Assembly: GCF_026008515.1 (NCBI RefSeq)
Contig: NZ_BQYM01000004.1
Coordinates: forward strand, 186,001-250,000
Length of the DNA stretch: 64,000 nt
Reading direction: 5' to 3'
From: Hoyosella levis
GTDB lineage: Bacteria > Actinomycetota > Actinomycetes > Mycobacteriales > Mycobacteriaceae
Shown piece after piece: positions 10,982-20,255 of the stretch (positions within the stretch are counted from its first letter, which is position 1; each line of letters starts with the position of its first letter). Below the pieces are notes generated by a model, which had not been told where the DNA came from, ran no database searches, and saw nothing but the letters and a program-made list of their open reading frames with translations. Position numbers and translations under genes: made by a program.

Positions 10982-12053
10982 TCGCGTTCCAGTCCGGCAG
11001 GTGTGGGTCCGGCCGCGCGGCGGTGCGCGCTGGCGCCGGGGCCTGCAACCAGCTGGGGAGCCCGAACAACCAGGTCGCTCGGGCTGCCAGCAGCGATCGG
11101 TGCAGCGCTAGGGCACCCACGACGCCCGCGACAGCGATGGCGATGGGTCCCACTGCCTGCACCGTGCCAACGGACGGCACGAGGCCGTTTTCCAGCGCGA
11201 GGTAGGCGATCGTTCCCAGCGCGATCTCATGCATCAAGTAGATGGGGAGCGTCACTGTTCCGAGGTAGGCCAGTGCCCGCATCGCAGGCTCCCAGGTGAT
11301 GCTCGCCGCGGCAAGAATGCCCACCGCGAGGCCCAGCAGCGTCAGCAGGATGCTGCCGAGCGCGGTGTCCGCGAGCCCGCCTTGCAGCGACAGGTAGTAC
11401 ATCCCTGCGTATGCGAGCGCCAGCACACCGACCAGGCCGAGCGAGGCATGCCGGGCCAGCGCGGTCAGGAGGTCGCGCCCACGCACGCCGATGAGGAAGA
11501 ACAGGAAATAGGCGGCCATGTTCTGCCAGGTCCACGGCAGGATGTCCTGCGCGTAGGCGAGCCAGGAGACCAGGAACGCGATTCCAACCTGCACACGGAC
11601 ATCAAGGTCATTCAGGAGCTTCGCCACGGCGAAGTAGATCGCGAGCGCGTAAACGAACCACAATCCATTGTGCGGAACGAGGATGCCGGTAAGCAGCCGC
11701 CAGGGGTGCTCCTCCTCATGCGTCAGGCTGGCGCCCGGAATGAAGGTGAAGTACGCGAACCGGAGCACCACCCAGAGGCCATACAGATAGAGCATGAGGA
11801 AAATGCGACGGCGCCATACGTCGTTCCATGACCGTGCCAGGATCCCGGCCGCGAAGAACCCCGATGCCAGAAAGAACAACGGCATGCGGATGGGCTCCAG
11901 CAATGCATTGAAGGCGACCCACCAGTCGGAGCCGTAGCCGCGCGTGATGGCGAAATTCGTGGAGTGGAACACAACGACCAGCAGGATGCACATGCCCTTG
12001 GCGACATCCACCCACACCACGCGGGGAGCTTGCTTGGTGATCGCAGTGGTCAC
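10962..12053 (-). CDS. Acyltransferase-3 family membrane protein
   Basis: A 363-residue multi-pass protein of the acyltransferase 3 family, which transfers acyl groups to cell-surface carbohydrates or lipids; the substrate here is unknown. Family features visible are the N-terminal WVDVAKGMCILLVVVFHS, with the conserved His following the first membrane segment, MPLFFLASGFF, and about ten membrane spans. GTG 12053 is preceded by AGGAGG at a 6-nt spacing. It is divergent from a mannosyltransferase gene, which would fit a cell-envelope role. Confidence 0.85.
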   Translation of the reverse strand: MTTAITKQAPRVVWVDVAKGMCILLVVVFHSTNFAITRGYGSDWWVAFNALLEPIRMPLFFLASGFFAAGILARSWNDVWRRRIFLMLYLYGLWVVLRFAYFTFIPGASLTHEEEHPWRLLTGILVPHNGLWFVYALAIYFAVAKLLNDLDVRVQVGIAFLVSWLAYAQDILPWTWQNMAAYFLFFLIGVRGRDLLTALARHASLGLVGVLALAYAGMYYLSLQGGLADTALGSILLTLLGLAVGILAAASITWEPAMRALAYLGTVTLPIYLMHEIALGTIAYLALENGLVPSVGTVQAVGPIAIAVAGVVGALALHRSLLAARATWLFGLPSWLQAPAPARTAARPDPHLPDWNAIIAPAR

Positions 12054-12125
12054 AACGCTCCTCCTGCCTGGTTCCGGGATATCCCCTCAACGGTACGCGC
12101 ACGGGGCCAACAGGCGGCACCCATT

Positions 12126-12141
12126 TGTGACCCCACTCACG
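12126..12141. promoter_or_regulatory. Candidate Crp/GlxR-type operator
   Basis: TGTGA, 6 nt, then TCACG matches the TGTGA-N6-TCACA pattern of Crp/GlxR regulators at 9 of 10 arm positions. It lies in the 169-bp divergent region between the acyltransferase and the mannosyltransferase. A second TCACA half-site lies at 12152-12156. No regulator gene of this family is present in the window. Confidence 0.4.
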
Positions 12142-12222
12142 TGCCAGATCTGTCACAATTCTGTACCGTCGCTATCACTGAACCAGCCGAGCAATTCTTT
12201 TACTTACTCTTTGGAGATTCTT

Positions 12223-13524
12223 TTGACCCAGATTAGCCAGCGCGCGACAAAAGGAAAAAATGAGCGCAAGAGCATTTCTCTAGCGTCCTCCCTTATCCTC
12301 CTGGGAATCATCACGACGATCATCGCGATCGGGGTGGTGATGTACCGCGCGGCAACAGGGGACCTCATCGATCTCGCGGTGTTCCAGGCCGCGGGGCAGG
12401 CATTCGTGGACGGGACGCCCCTCTATAGCAACGACTTCCAGCGTCCGCACGGCCTGCGCTTCATCTACGCGCCGTTCGCTGCGATGCTCTTCGCCCCAAT
12501 GGCACTGGTCGACCTGCCGCTGCTGAGACTTGCCTGGACCATCGTCAACGTCATCCTGGTATGGGCGATCCTGTGGATGCTGCTCCGGCATGCCTGGCCG
12601 GCCCTGCGCTCGACGGCCGCGCGGACAGCGATCGTCGCCACGGCACTGCTGGGAGTGGCTCTTTTCCTCGAGCCGACCGTTTCCACGAGGTACTTCGGAC
12701 AGATCAACCTCGTGCTCATCACGATGGTGGTCGCGGATCTCACCGGAACCATCCCCCGGCGCTTCCGCGGCATAGCTACCGGCATCGCTGCCGCGATCAA
12801 GGTCACCCCGGCCGCGTTCGGACTGGTGTTCCTGCTGCGCAAGGATCTCGGTTCCGTCGCCCGCGCCATCGCCACGGGCCTCGCGACCATCGCGATCGGC
12901 TTCCTCGTGCGGCCCGAATCCTCGATGTGGTACTGGACGTACGAGTTCTTCCGCACCGACCGCGCCGGCGGGCACTCCTACGGCCCCAACCAGGCGTTGA
13001 CCGGAGTGCTGGCCCGGATCGGGCTCGAGGGCACCGCCAAGGATGCCCTGTGGGTCGCGGGAGCCCTGCTGATCGTCGCTACGGCGACGTGGTGCGCGTG
13101 GCGGTTCACGCGCCGTGGGGATCACATCGTGGCGCTCGGCCTGGTCGCGCTCGCGTCGCTGGCGGCGGCGCCGTTCGCGGTCACCCACCACTGGGTGTAT
13201 GCGCTCGTGCTGCTGCCGATCGCGGTCGCGCCCGCATACCGGTCATGGCGCCCGCTGATCTGCACCGCGATCGTGGTGTTCATCGTCGCGCCGCACCGCT
13301 ACGCCATCGACGAGCCCAGCGGGATCGCTGCGAACGCCTACAACTTCGTCGTCGGCAATGGCCAGTTCTGGATGGCGATGGCCCTGCTCATCGGCGCGGT
13401 GATCGTGGCGCGACGCCCTGCCTGGGCACGCGCAGACGAGACCGGCACAGGTGCCGCCGGAGCAAGCAGCGAGCAGCAGAGGGTCGCGGGGCCACCAGCC
13501 ACCCTCGTGGAGGTCAGGCCGTGA
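12223..13524 (+). CDS. GT87-family polyprenol-phosphate-mannose-dependent mannosyltransferase
   Basis: A 433-residue polytopic protein resembling GT87 (DUF2029) alpha-mannosyltransferases that build phosphatidylinositol mannosides and lipoarabinomannan from polyprenyl-phosphomannose. Visible features are the first membrane segment ([20 protein letters not shown]), [23 protein letters not shown] with the loop aspartates, [21 protein letters not shown] and about nine further spans. TTG 12223 is chosen because GGAG lies 6 nt upstream; the frame stays open to 11944. The AT-rich leader is unlike the rest of the window and probably holds the promoter. Its end overlaps purQ by 11 bp. Which mannoside is made cannot be told. 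Confidence 0.75.
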   Translation: MTQISQRATKGKNERKSISLASSLILLGIITTIIAIGVVMYRAATGDLIDLAVFQAAGQAFVDGTPLYSNDFQRPHGLRFIYAPFAAMLFAPMALVDLPLLRLAWTIVNVILVWAILWMLLRHAWPALRSTAARTAIVATALLGVALFLEPTVSTRYFGQINLVLITMVVADLTGTIPRRFRGIATGIAAAIKVTPAAFGLVFLLRKDLGSVARAIATGLATIAIGFLVRPESSMWYWTYEFFRTDRAGGHSYGPNQALTGVLARIGLEGTAKDALWVAGALLIVATATWCAWRFTRRGDHIVALGLVALASLAAAPFAVTHHWVYALVLLPIAVAPAYRSWRPLICTAIVVFIVAPHRYAIDEPSGIAANAYNFVVGNGQFWMAMALLIGAVIVARRPAWARADETGTGAAGASSEQQRVAGPPATLVEVRP

Positions 13525-14191
13525 GCACGCCGTCAAGGACGGAAAGGAACATGCCCAGCCCGTCATCGCTCGGCCCGGTCAGCGGCTCGGTGGCATGCTC
13601 GGGATGGGGCATCAGGCCCACGACCCGGCCATTCGCCGAGGCCACGCCCGCGATGCCGCGCTGCGACCCGTTCGGGTTGGCGCCCGCGTAGCGGAACACC
13701 ACGCGGCCATCGCCCTCGAGCTCATCAAGGGTTGCCTCCGAGGCCTGGTAGCGGCCCTCGCCCGACTTCAGCGGGACGAGGATCTCCGCGCCCGCCTCGT
13801 AGCGTGACGTCCAAGCTGTCGCGCTCGACTCCACGCGAAGCCACTCGTCGCGGCAGATGAAGTGCAGGCCCTCGTTGCGGGTCAGCGCGCCCGGCAGCAA
13901 GCCGGCCTCGCACAGCACCTGGAAGCCATTGCAGATGCCCAGCACGGGCATGCCACGGCGGGCAGCCGCGACGACCTCGCCCATGACGGGCGCGAAACGC
14001 GCGATCGCCCCGCACCGCAGGTAGTCGCCGTAGGAGAAGCCGCCTGGCACGATGACCGCATCCACGCCCTTCAGGTCGGCGTCGGCATGCCACAGCGCGA
14101 CATCCTCGCCGCCCGCGAGCCGGACCGCCCGCGCCGCGTCAACATCGTCGAGCGTGCCGGGGAACGAGATCACCCCAATGCGCGCGCTCAC
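13514..14191 (-). CDS. purQ: Phosphoribosylformylglycinamidine synthase glutaminase subunit PurQ
   Basis: The class I glutamine amidotransferase subunit of FGAM synthase, supplying ammonia to PurL. In the 225-residue product the nucleophile is Cys87 in VLGICNGFQ, and His196/Glu198 lie in [22 protein letters not shown] is typical of PurQ. GTG 14191 overlaps the purS stop (GTGA), so the two are translationally coupled. The gene is convergent with, and overlaps by 11 bp, the mannosyltransferase gene. Confidence 0.97.
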   Translation of the reverse strand: MSARIGVISFPGTLDDVDAARAVRLAGGEDVALWHADADLKGVDAVIVPGGFSYGDYLRCGAIARFAPVMGEVVAAARRGMPVLGICNGFQVLCEAGLLPGALTRNEGLHFICRDEWLRVESSATAWTSRYEAGAEILVPLKSGEGRYQASEATLDELEGDGRVVFRYAGANPNGSQRGIAGVASANGRVVGLMPHPEHATEPLTGPSDDGLGMFLSVLDGVLTA

Positions 14192-14433
14192 GCCTCGACC
14201 TCGACCCGGGCAACTTCCCAATCCTCGATCACGGTGTTCGCCAGCAGCGACTCCGCGATCCGCGCCACCGTCTCATCGTCCACGGTGTCCGCGACCTCGA
14301 GCTCGAACCGCTTGCCCTGGCGCACCGAGAGCACGCCATCGAACCCCAGGCGCGGCAACGCGCGCTCGATCGCCTGCCCCTGCGGATCCAAGATCTCAGC
14401 CTTCGGCATGACACTGACTACTACACGAGCCAC
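14188..14433 (-). CDS. purS: Phosphoribosylformylglycinamidine synthase subunit PurS
   Basis: An 81-residue protein ([31 protein letters not shown]...) that bridges PurL and PurQ in the FGAM synthase complex. Length and sequence are typical. The GTG start at 14433 has GAGGAG 7 nt upstream. The stop overlaps the purQ GTG. Confidence 0.95.
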   Translation of the reverse strand: MARVVVSVMPKAEILDPQGQAIERALPRLGFDGVLSVRQGKRFELEVADTVDDETVARIAESLLANTVIEDWEVARVEVEA

Positions 14434-14565
14434 CCGGCACTCCTCGCCACCTCGATACCACTGCAAGCACTGCACCACGCGCGGAGCGCGGCCAGCCCTA
14501 AGCGTACCGGTTCCCGGGAGCAGTTTTTCCCCACGATCGCCGCCCCGGCCCCGATACTGGGACAC

Positions 14566-15222
14566 ATGCGGTTGACCCATTTCGGACATTCCTGCCTGTT
14601 CGCCGAGATCGCGGGCACCCGCGTGCTCCTCGATCCCGGAACGTTCTCGCACGGCTTCGAAGGCATCACCGGCCTCGACGCCATTCTCATCACCCACCAG
14701 CACCCCGACCACATCGACACCGCGCGCCTGCCCGATCTGCTCGCCCACAACCCCACCGCCCGGCTCATCGCCGACCCCTCCACCGCCAGCAGCCTCGGCG
14801 ATGGGTGGCAGGCCGCGCTCCCCGGGCAGCAGCTCACCATCGGAAGCCTCCAGGCCACCGTCGGGGGCGGTCGGCACGCCGTCATCCATCCTGACCTCCC
14901 CGTCATCGACAACGTCGCGTACCTGCTCGGCACCGCGGAGCGCCCGGGCCAGCTCCTGCATCCTGGCGATTCCCTGTACGTGCCGCCGCAACCGGTAGAG
15001 GCGCTCGCCCTGCCCGCCGCGGCTCCGTGGATGCGCATCGCCGAGGCCATCGACTACCTGCGCGCCGTGCAGCCTGGCACCGCGATACCGGTTCACCAGG
15101 GGATCCTGTCCGACGACGGCCTGGGCGTCTACTACTCCCGGCTCGCCGAGATGGCCCGGCCCGGGACGCGGTTCCGCGCGCTCGAGGGCGAGGTCGAGAC
15201 CAGCATCGAGCGCGACGGCTGA
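14566..15222 (+). CDS. MBL-fold metal-dependent hydrolase
   Basis: A 218-residue protein with the metallo-beta-lactamase fold. HQHPDH (residues 44-49) is the HxHxDH metal-binding motif, and GHS near residues 7-9 and PVHQG near the C-terminus are further likely ligand regions. It resembles the UlaG/Rv0786c-type hydrolase that neighbours purS in mycobacteria (from memory). The substrate is unknown. It is divergent from purS. Confidence 0.8.
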   Translation: MRLTHFGHSCLFAEIAGTRVLLDPGTFSHGFEGITGLDAILITHQHPDHIDTARLPDLLAHNPTARLIADPSTASSLGDGWQAALPGQQLTIGSLQATVGGGRHAVIHPDLPVIDNVAYLLGTAERPGQLLHPGDSLYVPPQPVEALALPAAAPWMRIAEAIDYLRAVQPGTAIPVHQGILSDDGLGVYYSRLAEMARPGTRFRALEGEVETSIERDG

Positions 15223-15238
15223 CCGCCGCAGCGGTGGC

Positions 15239-15314
15239 GGCAGCGAGGCAGCGAGGCAGCGGGGTGGCGGGGCAGCGGGGCAGCGGGGCAGCGGGGCAGC
15301 GGGGCAGCGGGGCA
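15239..15314. repeat. Tandem 8-bp GGGGCAGC repeat
   Basis: About nine units of an 8-bp motif (GGGGCAGC, with GCAGCGAG variants at the left) run to 15314 in the intergenic gap between the MBL gene and the convergent ABC permease. The right half consists of nearly identical units. Replication slippage would make this tract length-variable. Confidence 0.85.
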
Positions 15315-15331
15315 AAAGCACCTGGAATCGC

Positions 15332-15381
15332 CAAACGCGATAGAAGCCGCCCTAGTTTCAGGGCAGTTTCTATCGCGTTTG
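15332..15381. repeat. Long palindromic element, copy 1
   Basis: CAAACGCGATAGAA (15332-15345) pairs perfectly with 15368-15381. An inner stem GCCCT (15349-15353) / AGGGC (15360-15364) lies within it. The outer arm is shared with the element at 31442-31493. It lies between two convergent genes, next to a tandem repeat, so it may act as a two-way terminator. Confidence 0.85.
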
Positions 15382-15443
15382 CAGCGACTGGCGACATGCG
15401 GCGGGCGACGGGCGGCAAGCAATGCGCCCGCTCCCACGCGCCC

Positions 15444-17987
15444 CTACAGGTCCGCGATGGCCTCCAGAGGCTTGGTGCGCGCCGCCCTGCTAGCAGGCCA
15501 GAGCGCTGCCAGCACACCGACGATGGCGGATCCGACGAGCATGAGCACCACCTGCCCCCACGGCACGGCGAGGATGCGCAGCCCCTCATCGCGGAGGGTC
15601 TCGACGAACGCCCAGCCGAAGAGGATGCCAAGGACAACACCAAGCACCGCGCCGAATACCGCGATGAGGGCGGACTCGATGTAGATGGTGCGCCGCACCT
15701 GCTTGCGGTGCATGCCCACGGCACGCAGCATGCCGATCTCGCGACGACGCTCCACCACCGACAACGCCAGTGTGTTGATGATGCCGAGGACGGCGATGAC
15801 CACGGCGAGCGCGAGGAGCGCGTACAGCAGCGACAGGATGAGATTGATCTGCTGGGCCTGCGAGTTCTTGAACTCATCGCGGTCCATGACCTGCACCACC
15901 ACGAATGGCTCGACCGCTTGCTCGATGCTCTCGCGCAGCCCGGCCGGGTCGGTACCGTCCTCGGCGATGACCATGACGAAGATGGTGGTCTGCACGAATG
16001 CGGGGATCAGCGCGTCCATCGCTTCGTCGGAGAGCACCATCGACGCGGTGAGGCTGTTGCGCTCGAAGATGCCAATGACCTCGGCATCGACGGTGCCATC
16101 GCGAGCAGGGCGCTCGATGCTGGCCGTGTCGCCGATCGCCAGCCCGAATCGTTCCGCGGTCGCCTCGTCGAGCATGACGCTGCGCCCCTCGAGGTCGCTG
16201 CTGCCGTCGATCATGGGGACCTCGATGACGCCATTCACACCGCCGTCGAGGTTGGTCCCGGTGACGCTCTGCCCGTCGATGAAACCGGTGGCGATCTTCA
16301 GCGCCGCGGCCTTCTCGACGCCACGCACCCGCTCGACAGCGGGCGCGACCACGCCCGGCACACCGGTCATCTGCGGCCCGCTGAGCACGTAGTCAGCCTG
16401 CACACCCTGGTCGATGAGATCGTCGATGCTGGCCTTCGCCGAGTTGCCGAGCACGCCGATGACGGTGACAAGGGTGAGGCCGAGGGTGAGCGCGAACGCG
16501 GTGGCGGCAGTGCGCCGCGGGTTGCGGATCGCGTTGGTGCGCGCGAGCTTGCCCGTCGCCCCGAACGGCTTGCTGAGCACCCCAAGGGCACCGATAGCGG
16601 GCTTGGAGAGGCCGGGGGTAGCCAGCAGCACAGCGAGGATCAGCAGGCCAGCGCCGATGCCGACCCGGATCGCGCCAGGCTGGCCGGTGTACTCGGTGCC
16701 CCAGATCAGCAGCGCGAGCGCGGGCACTCCGATCACCGCGCCGATGAGGGTGCGCGATCGGGTGGACTCGCTCGCCGAGGAGTTCTCCTCCCGCATGGCC
16801 GCGACCGGCGGGATGCGGGAGGCGCGCCGCGCGGGCGCATAGGCACTGACAATGGTGACGAGGATGCCGACCGCGAGCGCGACGATCACCGTGCGTGGCT
16901 CGAGGGCGAGCGCGCCACCGGGCAGCCCGAAGCCGGTGGCGTCGAGAACAATGCGCAGACCGTAGGCGATGCCGACGCCTGCGGCGAGGCCGAGGATGCT
17001 GCCGATGGTGCCGACCACGAGCGCCTCGAAGATGACCGACCGGCTGATCTGCTTGCGGCTCGCACCGATCGCTCGTAGAAGCGCCATCTCGCGGAGGCGC
17101 TGGGCAACAATCATCGCGAAGGTGTTGTAGATGATGAATGTGCCGACGACCAGCGCGATGGCACCGAACGCGAGCAGGAAGTAGTTGATGAACGAGAGGT
17201 TCTGCTCGAGCTCGTTCTGCTGGCTATCGCGCGCCTCGCTGCCGGAAAGGACATCGAACCCGTCGGGAACGAGCGCGGCGACCTGATCGCGCAGATCGTC
17301 CTGCGAGACCCCTTCGGCGGCGGCGAGGTCGAGACGAGTGACATGGTCGCCGTCGGAGAACAGGTCGAGGGCTTGCTGCTCGACGAACTGCACCCCGATG
17401 AACCCGCCCACATCGACGGGCAGGTCGTAGGTACCGGTGACGGTGACGGTGATGGTTCCGCTGTTGGGAACGAGGACGTCCACCTCGTCGCCGACCTCGA
17501 GCCCAGCGCTCTCCATCCCGGAGGAGTTGATAATGACCTCGCCCTCGCGCGAGGGGGGCTCGCCGGCCACCATCTCGATAGGCTGCCCGATCGCGGTCTC
17601 CGGCGGGAAGTAGGGCTGGCCCATGCTGGGCGCCCCGCCGGTCTGCACGGCAGAGCCATCCTTGATGAGGATGACTTGCCCGCCGGCGTACTTGATGGAG
17701 TCCCGCACGTCCGGCAGGGTCGCGATCTGATCGGCGAGGTCGAGCGGCACGCCCAGCGAGGCCTGGTTCTCGGGAACCACTCGCACGTCGACGCCCTGCG
17801 AGTCACCGGTGAAGATCTGGTCGAAGGTCTTCTTCAAGGTGTCGGTGAACACGAACGAGCCGGTCACGAACGCGGTGCCGAGAACCACGGCGAGCACGGT
17901 GAGGAACAACCGCAGCTTGTGGGCGGCGAGGTTGCGCAGCGACACCTTGCGCATGGGCGCGCGCGACGGCGCGGCAGTCACCGGCAT
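15444..17987 (-). CDS. ABC transporter permease, FtsX/MacB type, with two FtsX domains
   Basis: An 847-residue permease that works with the adjacent ATPase. It has an N-terminal span (LRLFLTVLAVVLGTAFVTGSF), a large extracytoplasmic domain, a block of three spans near residues 270-400 and a second FtsX block at the C-terminus (LLYALLALAVVIAVLGIINTLALSVVERRREIGMLRAVG). Two RxxEMxLLRAIG-like motifs mark the duplicated FtsX units. Such proteins export lipids or act as mechanotransducers; the cargo is unknown. Its ATG overlaps the ATPase stop by 1 nt. Confidence 0.88.
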   Translation of the reverse strand: MPVTAAPSRAPMRKVSLRNLAAHKLRLFLTVLAVVLGTAFVTGSFVFTDTLKKTFDQIFTGDSQGVDVRVVPENQASLGVPLDLADQIATLPDVRDSIKYAGGQVILIKDGSAVQTGGAPSMGQPYFPPETAIGQPIEMVAGEPPSREGEVIINSSGMESAGLEVGDEVDVLVPNSGTITVTVTGTYDLPVDVGGFIGVQFVEQQALDLFSDGDHVTRLDLAAAEGVSQDDLRDQVAALVPDGFDVLSGSEARDSQQNELEQNLSFINYFLLAFGAIALVVGTFIIYNTFAMIVAQRLREMALLRAIGASRKQISRSVIFEALVVGTIGSILGLAAGVGIAYGLRIVLDATGFGLPGGALALEPRTVIVALAVGILVTIVSAYAPARRASRIPPVAAMREENSSASESTRSRTLIGAVIGVPALALLIWGTEYTGQPGAIRVGIGAGLLILAVLLATPGLSKPAIGALGVLSKPFGATGKLARTNAIRNPRRTAATAFALTLGLTLVTVIGVLGNSAKASIDDLIDQGVQADYVLSGPQMTGVPGVVAPAVERVRGVEKAAALKIATGFIDGQSVTGTNLDGGVNGVIEVPMIDGSSDLEGRSVMLDEATAERFGLAIGDTASIERPARDGTVDAEVIGIFERNSLTASMVLSDEAMDALIPAFVQTTIFVMVIAEDGTDPAGLRESIEQAVEPFVVVQVMDRDEFKNSQAQQINLILSLLYALLALAVVIAVLGIINTLALSVVERRREIGMLRAVGMHRKQVRRTIYIESALIAVFGAVLGVVLGILFGWAFVETLRDEGLRILAVPWGQVVLMLVGSAIVGVLAALWPASRAARTKPLEAIADL

Positions 17988-18739
17988 CAGATCTTCTCCA
18001 GGTTCTTCATCATGTCGATGATGGAGTCCGCGGTGGGCTCGTAGAGCTCATCGACGATGTTGCCGTCGGAGAGGAACACGACCCGGTCGGCGTAGCTCGC
18101 GGCGCGCGGATCGTGGGTGACGATCATGACGGTCTGCCCGAACTCGTTGACCGAGGCCCGCAGGATCTCGAGGACCTCCGTGCCGGAGCGGGAATCTAGG
18201 TTGCCGGTCGGCTCATCGCCAAAGATGATCTCGGGACGGCCCACGAGCGCGCGGGCGCACGCGACGCGCTGCTGCTGCCCGCCGGAGAGCTCGCTCGGCC
18301 GATGATCGAGCCGATCACCGAGACCGAGCCGGGACACGACGGTATCGAGCCATTCGTTGTCCGCTGCCCGGCCCGCGATATCGAGCGGCAAGGTGATGTT
18401 CTCCAGTGCCGTCAGTGTCGGTACCAGGTTGAACGCCTGGAAGACGAAGCCGATGCGATCGCGCCGCAACTGCGTCATCTGCCGGTCGTTGAGCTCGGTG
18501 AGCTCGGTGCCGCCGATGTTCACCGACCCGGAGGTGGCGGTGTCGAGCCCGGCGAGGCAATGCATGAGGGTGGACTTGCCGGATCCGGAAGGGCCCATGA
18601 TCGCGGTGAACTGGGCCCGGGCGAACTCGACATCGACCCCGTCCAGCGCGCGTACCTGGGTGTCTCCACTGCCGTAGATCTTCATGAGGCTGCTTGCGCT
18701 GGCGGCGATGTCATCGCGGCCTGGATTCGTCTCGACCAT
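17987..18739 (-). CDS. ABC transporter ATP-binding protein (MacB/LolD type)
   Basis: A 250-residue ATPase that powers the FtsX-type permease downstream. Walker A GPSGSGKST lies at residues 49-57, LSGGQQQRVACARAL from 151, and Walker B IIFGDEPTGNLDS from 171. VTHDPRAASYADRVVFLSDG completes the set. The start is uncertain: ATG 18739 is used, but ATGs at 18748 and 18751 are equally open. There is a 1-nt overlap with the permease start. Confidence 0.93.
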   Translation of the reverse strand: MVETNPGRDDIAASASSLMKIYGSGDTQVRALDGVDVEFARAQFTAIMGPSGSGKSTLMHCLAGLDTATSGSVNIGGTELTELNDRQMTQLRRDRIGFVFQAFNLVPTLTALENITLPLDIAGRAADNEWLDTVVSRLGLGDRLDHRPSELSGGQQQRVACARALVGRPEIIFGDEPTGNLDSRSGTEVLEILRASVNEFGQTVMIVTHDPRAASYADRVVFLSDGNIVDELYEPTADSIIDMMKNLEKI

Positions 18740-18828
18740 GCGCCCCATCATTCCAACCGGAACGCCCCCGCGCCATCCGAACATGCCCCCGGATAAAACG
18801 TGTCCGGGCTCGGGGGAAACCCTGAGTG

Positions 18829-19533
18829 CTATGCGGCGTCCGCGATGGCCCGCCGGTACGGCCAGCGATACGTGGTAGGCGTGGCGCCGTGGTGCAGGCT
18901 CAGATCGATCGCATCGAGGAATGCCTGCCGCGGCCCGGTGCGCTGCAAGTGCTTGGCCTTGATCGCGAGGCGCACCACCCCACCACGTCGCGCGACGCGC
19001 TCGGAGGTCATCACCAGCGAGCGGCACCACCACGGCTCCGAGAGGAACCCCTCCCCCACCCCGAGCACGCGTGCCCGGGTCACCAGGTTGTGCTCGAGGT
19101 CGCGGATCGCGGTGAGATCGGCGCACATGCGGAACCCGGCGCGCGGCAGCATCATCAGCGCGCCCTCGGAGACGATCCAGCGAGGCGGGGCGAACAGCCT
19201 GGTGCGCAGGCCCGTCTCCTCCATCACGCGATCAGCCGCGATCAGGCGGAGCATCGCCTCGTGCGCGGGCAGGGTCGCGAACTCGGCGCGGCGCTTCTTC
19301 GTCGCGGCTTGGTCGTAGCCATGCATGACGATCGAGGCGCCACGCTCCTGCTGTCCGCGCAGCCATCCCTGTGTCGCTGGGTCATTGAGCAGCCGGTACT
19401 TGCCCTTCATGCGGGGCGCGACGAGCAGCGATGCCGGCACGTTCCGTCGCTCGAGCTCCTCGAGGAAGCTCGCCGCGAGATCCACGGTGGTATCGCGGAT
19501 GCCGGACACCGAGACCAACAGTTCTGCGCTCAT
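18829..19533 (-). CDS. DUF2334 polysaccharide-deacetylase-like protein
   Basis: A 234-residue protein (MSAELLVSVSGIRDTTVDLAASFLEELERRNVP...) with features of the DUF2334 branch of polysaccharide deacetylases. SIVMHGYDQ supplies the conserved His and Asp region, and LFAPPRWIVSEGAL is typical of the family. No signal peptide is seen, so it looks cytosolic. The substrate is unknown. It stands alone between the ABC exporter and a peroxidase. Confidence 0.75.
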   Translation of the reverse strand: MSAELLVSVSGIRDTTVDLAASFLEELERRNVPASLLVAPRMKGKYRLLNDPATQGWLRGQQERGASIVMHGYDQAATKKRRAEFATLPAHEAMLRLIAADRVMEETGLRTRLFAPPRWIVSEGALMMLPRAGFRMCADLTAIRDLEHNLVTRARVLGVGEGFLSEPWWCRSLVMTSERVARRGGVVRLAIKAKHLQRTGPRQAFLDAIDLSLHHGATPTTYRWPYRRAIADAA

Positions 19534-19643
19534 AGTCCCACGGTCACATCACCGGATGTACGAGCACTGGCCCTGAGGTGTCCGGAATGCGAACGTTTCG
19601 CGCCCGTGTCGCGCTGGCCCGCCCGGCACGGTGAACACAAGGC

Positions 19644-20135
19644 TCAGCGCAGCAGCGATTCGATCGCCCCGGTCACAGCGGGATCGTCGGGCGTGGTGCC
19701 TGGCCGGAACCGCTTGACCACGGAGCCGCTCGTATCAACGAGGAACTTCTCGAAGTTCCACTGGATGTCCCCGGCCTCGCCGTCCTCATCGGCGGAGGCA
19801 GCGAGCACCGCGTACAACGGATGCCGCTGCGCGCCATTCACATCGGCCTTCTCCAGCATCGGGAACGTCACCCCATAGGTGGTGGAGCAGAACGTGGCGA
19901 TCTCCTCCGCCGTACCCGGCTCCTGCCCGCCGAACTGATTGCACGGCACCCCCACCACGGTCAGCCCGCTGTCGCGGTAGCGCCCGGCGACCTCTTCGAG
20001 CTGCCGGTACTGCGGCGTGAGCCCGCAGCGGGACGCCACGTTCACCACCAGGTACGGGCCAGCGCCAAGATCCGCGAGAGTGGTCGGCTCCCCATCGAGG
20101 GTTCGCAAGGGCATGGAGGCAACTGTTGTCGACAT
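19644..20135 (-). CDS. Glutathione-peroxidase-family thiol peroxidase
   Basis: A 163-residue peroxidase. Cys37 in NVASRCGLTPQ is the peroxidatic cysteine (Cys, not selenocysteine). NQFGGQEPG from residue 66 and WNFEKFLV from 126 complete the Cys-Gln-Trp-Asn catalytic set. Actinobacteria of this type make mycothiol rather than glutathione, so the physiological reductant is more likely thioredoxin or mycothiol (family knowledge). It is monocistronic and divergent from a lipoprotein gene. Confidence 0.93.
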   Translation of the reverse strand: MSTTVASMPLRTLDGEPTTLADLGAGPYLVVNVASRCGLTPQYRQLEEVAGRYRDSGLTVVGVPCNQFGGQEPGTAEEIATFCSTTYGVTFPMLEKADVNGAQRHPLYAVLAASADEDGEAGDIQWNFEKFLVDTSGSVVKRFRPGTTPDDPAVTGAIESLLR

Positions 20136-20255
20136 GCCACCAACGTACCGACGCAGCGCTTGCAGGTCACGGATTCATCCAGGACCAGCGACCATTGCGT
20201 TGCGGGATTACCAGAGCATTACTGGGCCGCGCGAGCACCGTGTGAGACTTGCCGC

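Noticed and set aside
15239-15314. Possible CRISPR-like repeat
   Set aside because: Repeats are 8 bp, contiguous and without spacers.
18788-18808. CCCGGA/TCCGGG hairpin between DUF2334 and the ABC ATPase gene
   Set aside because: Only 6 bp of stem and no T-run; too weak to call a terminator.
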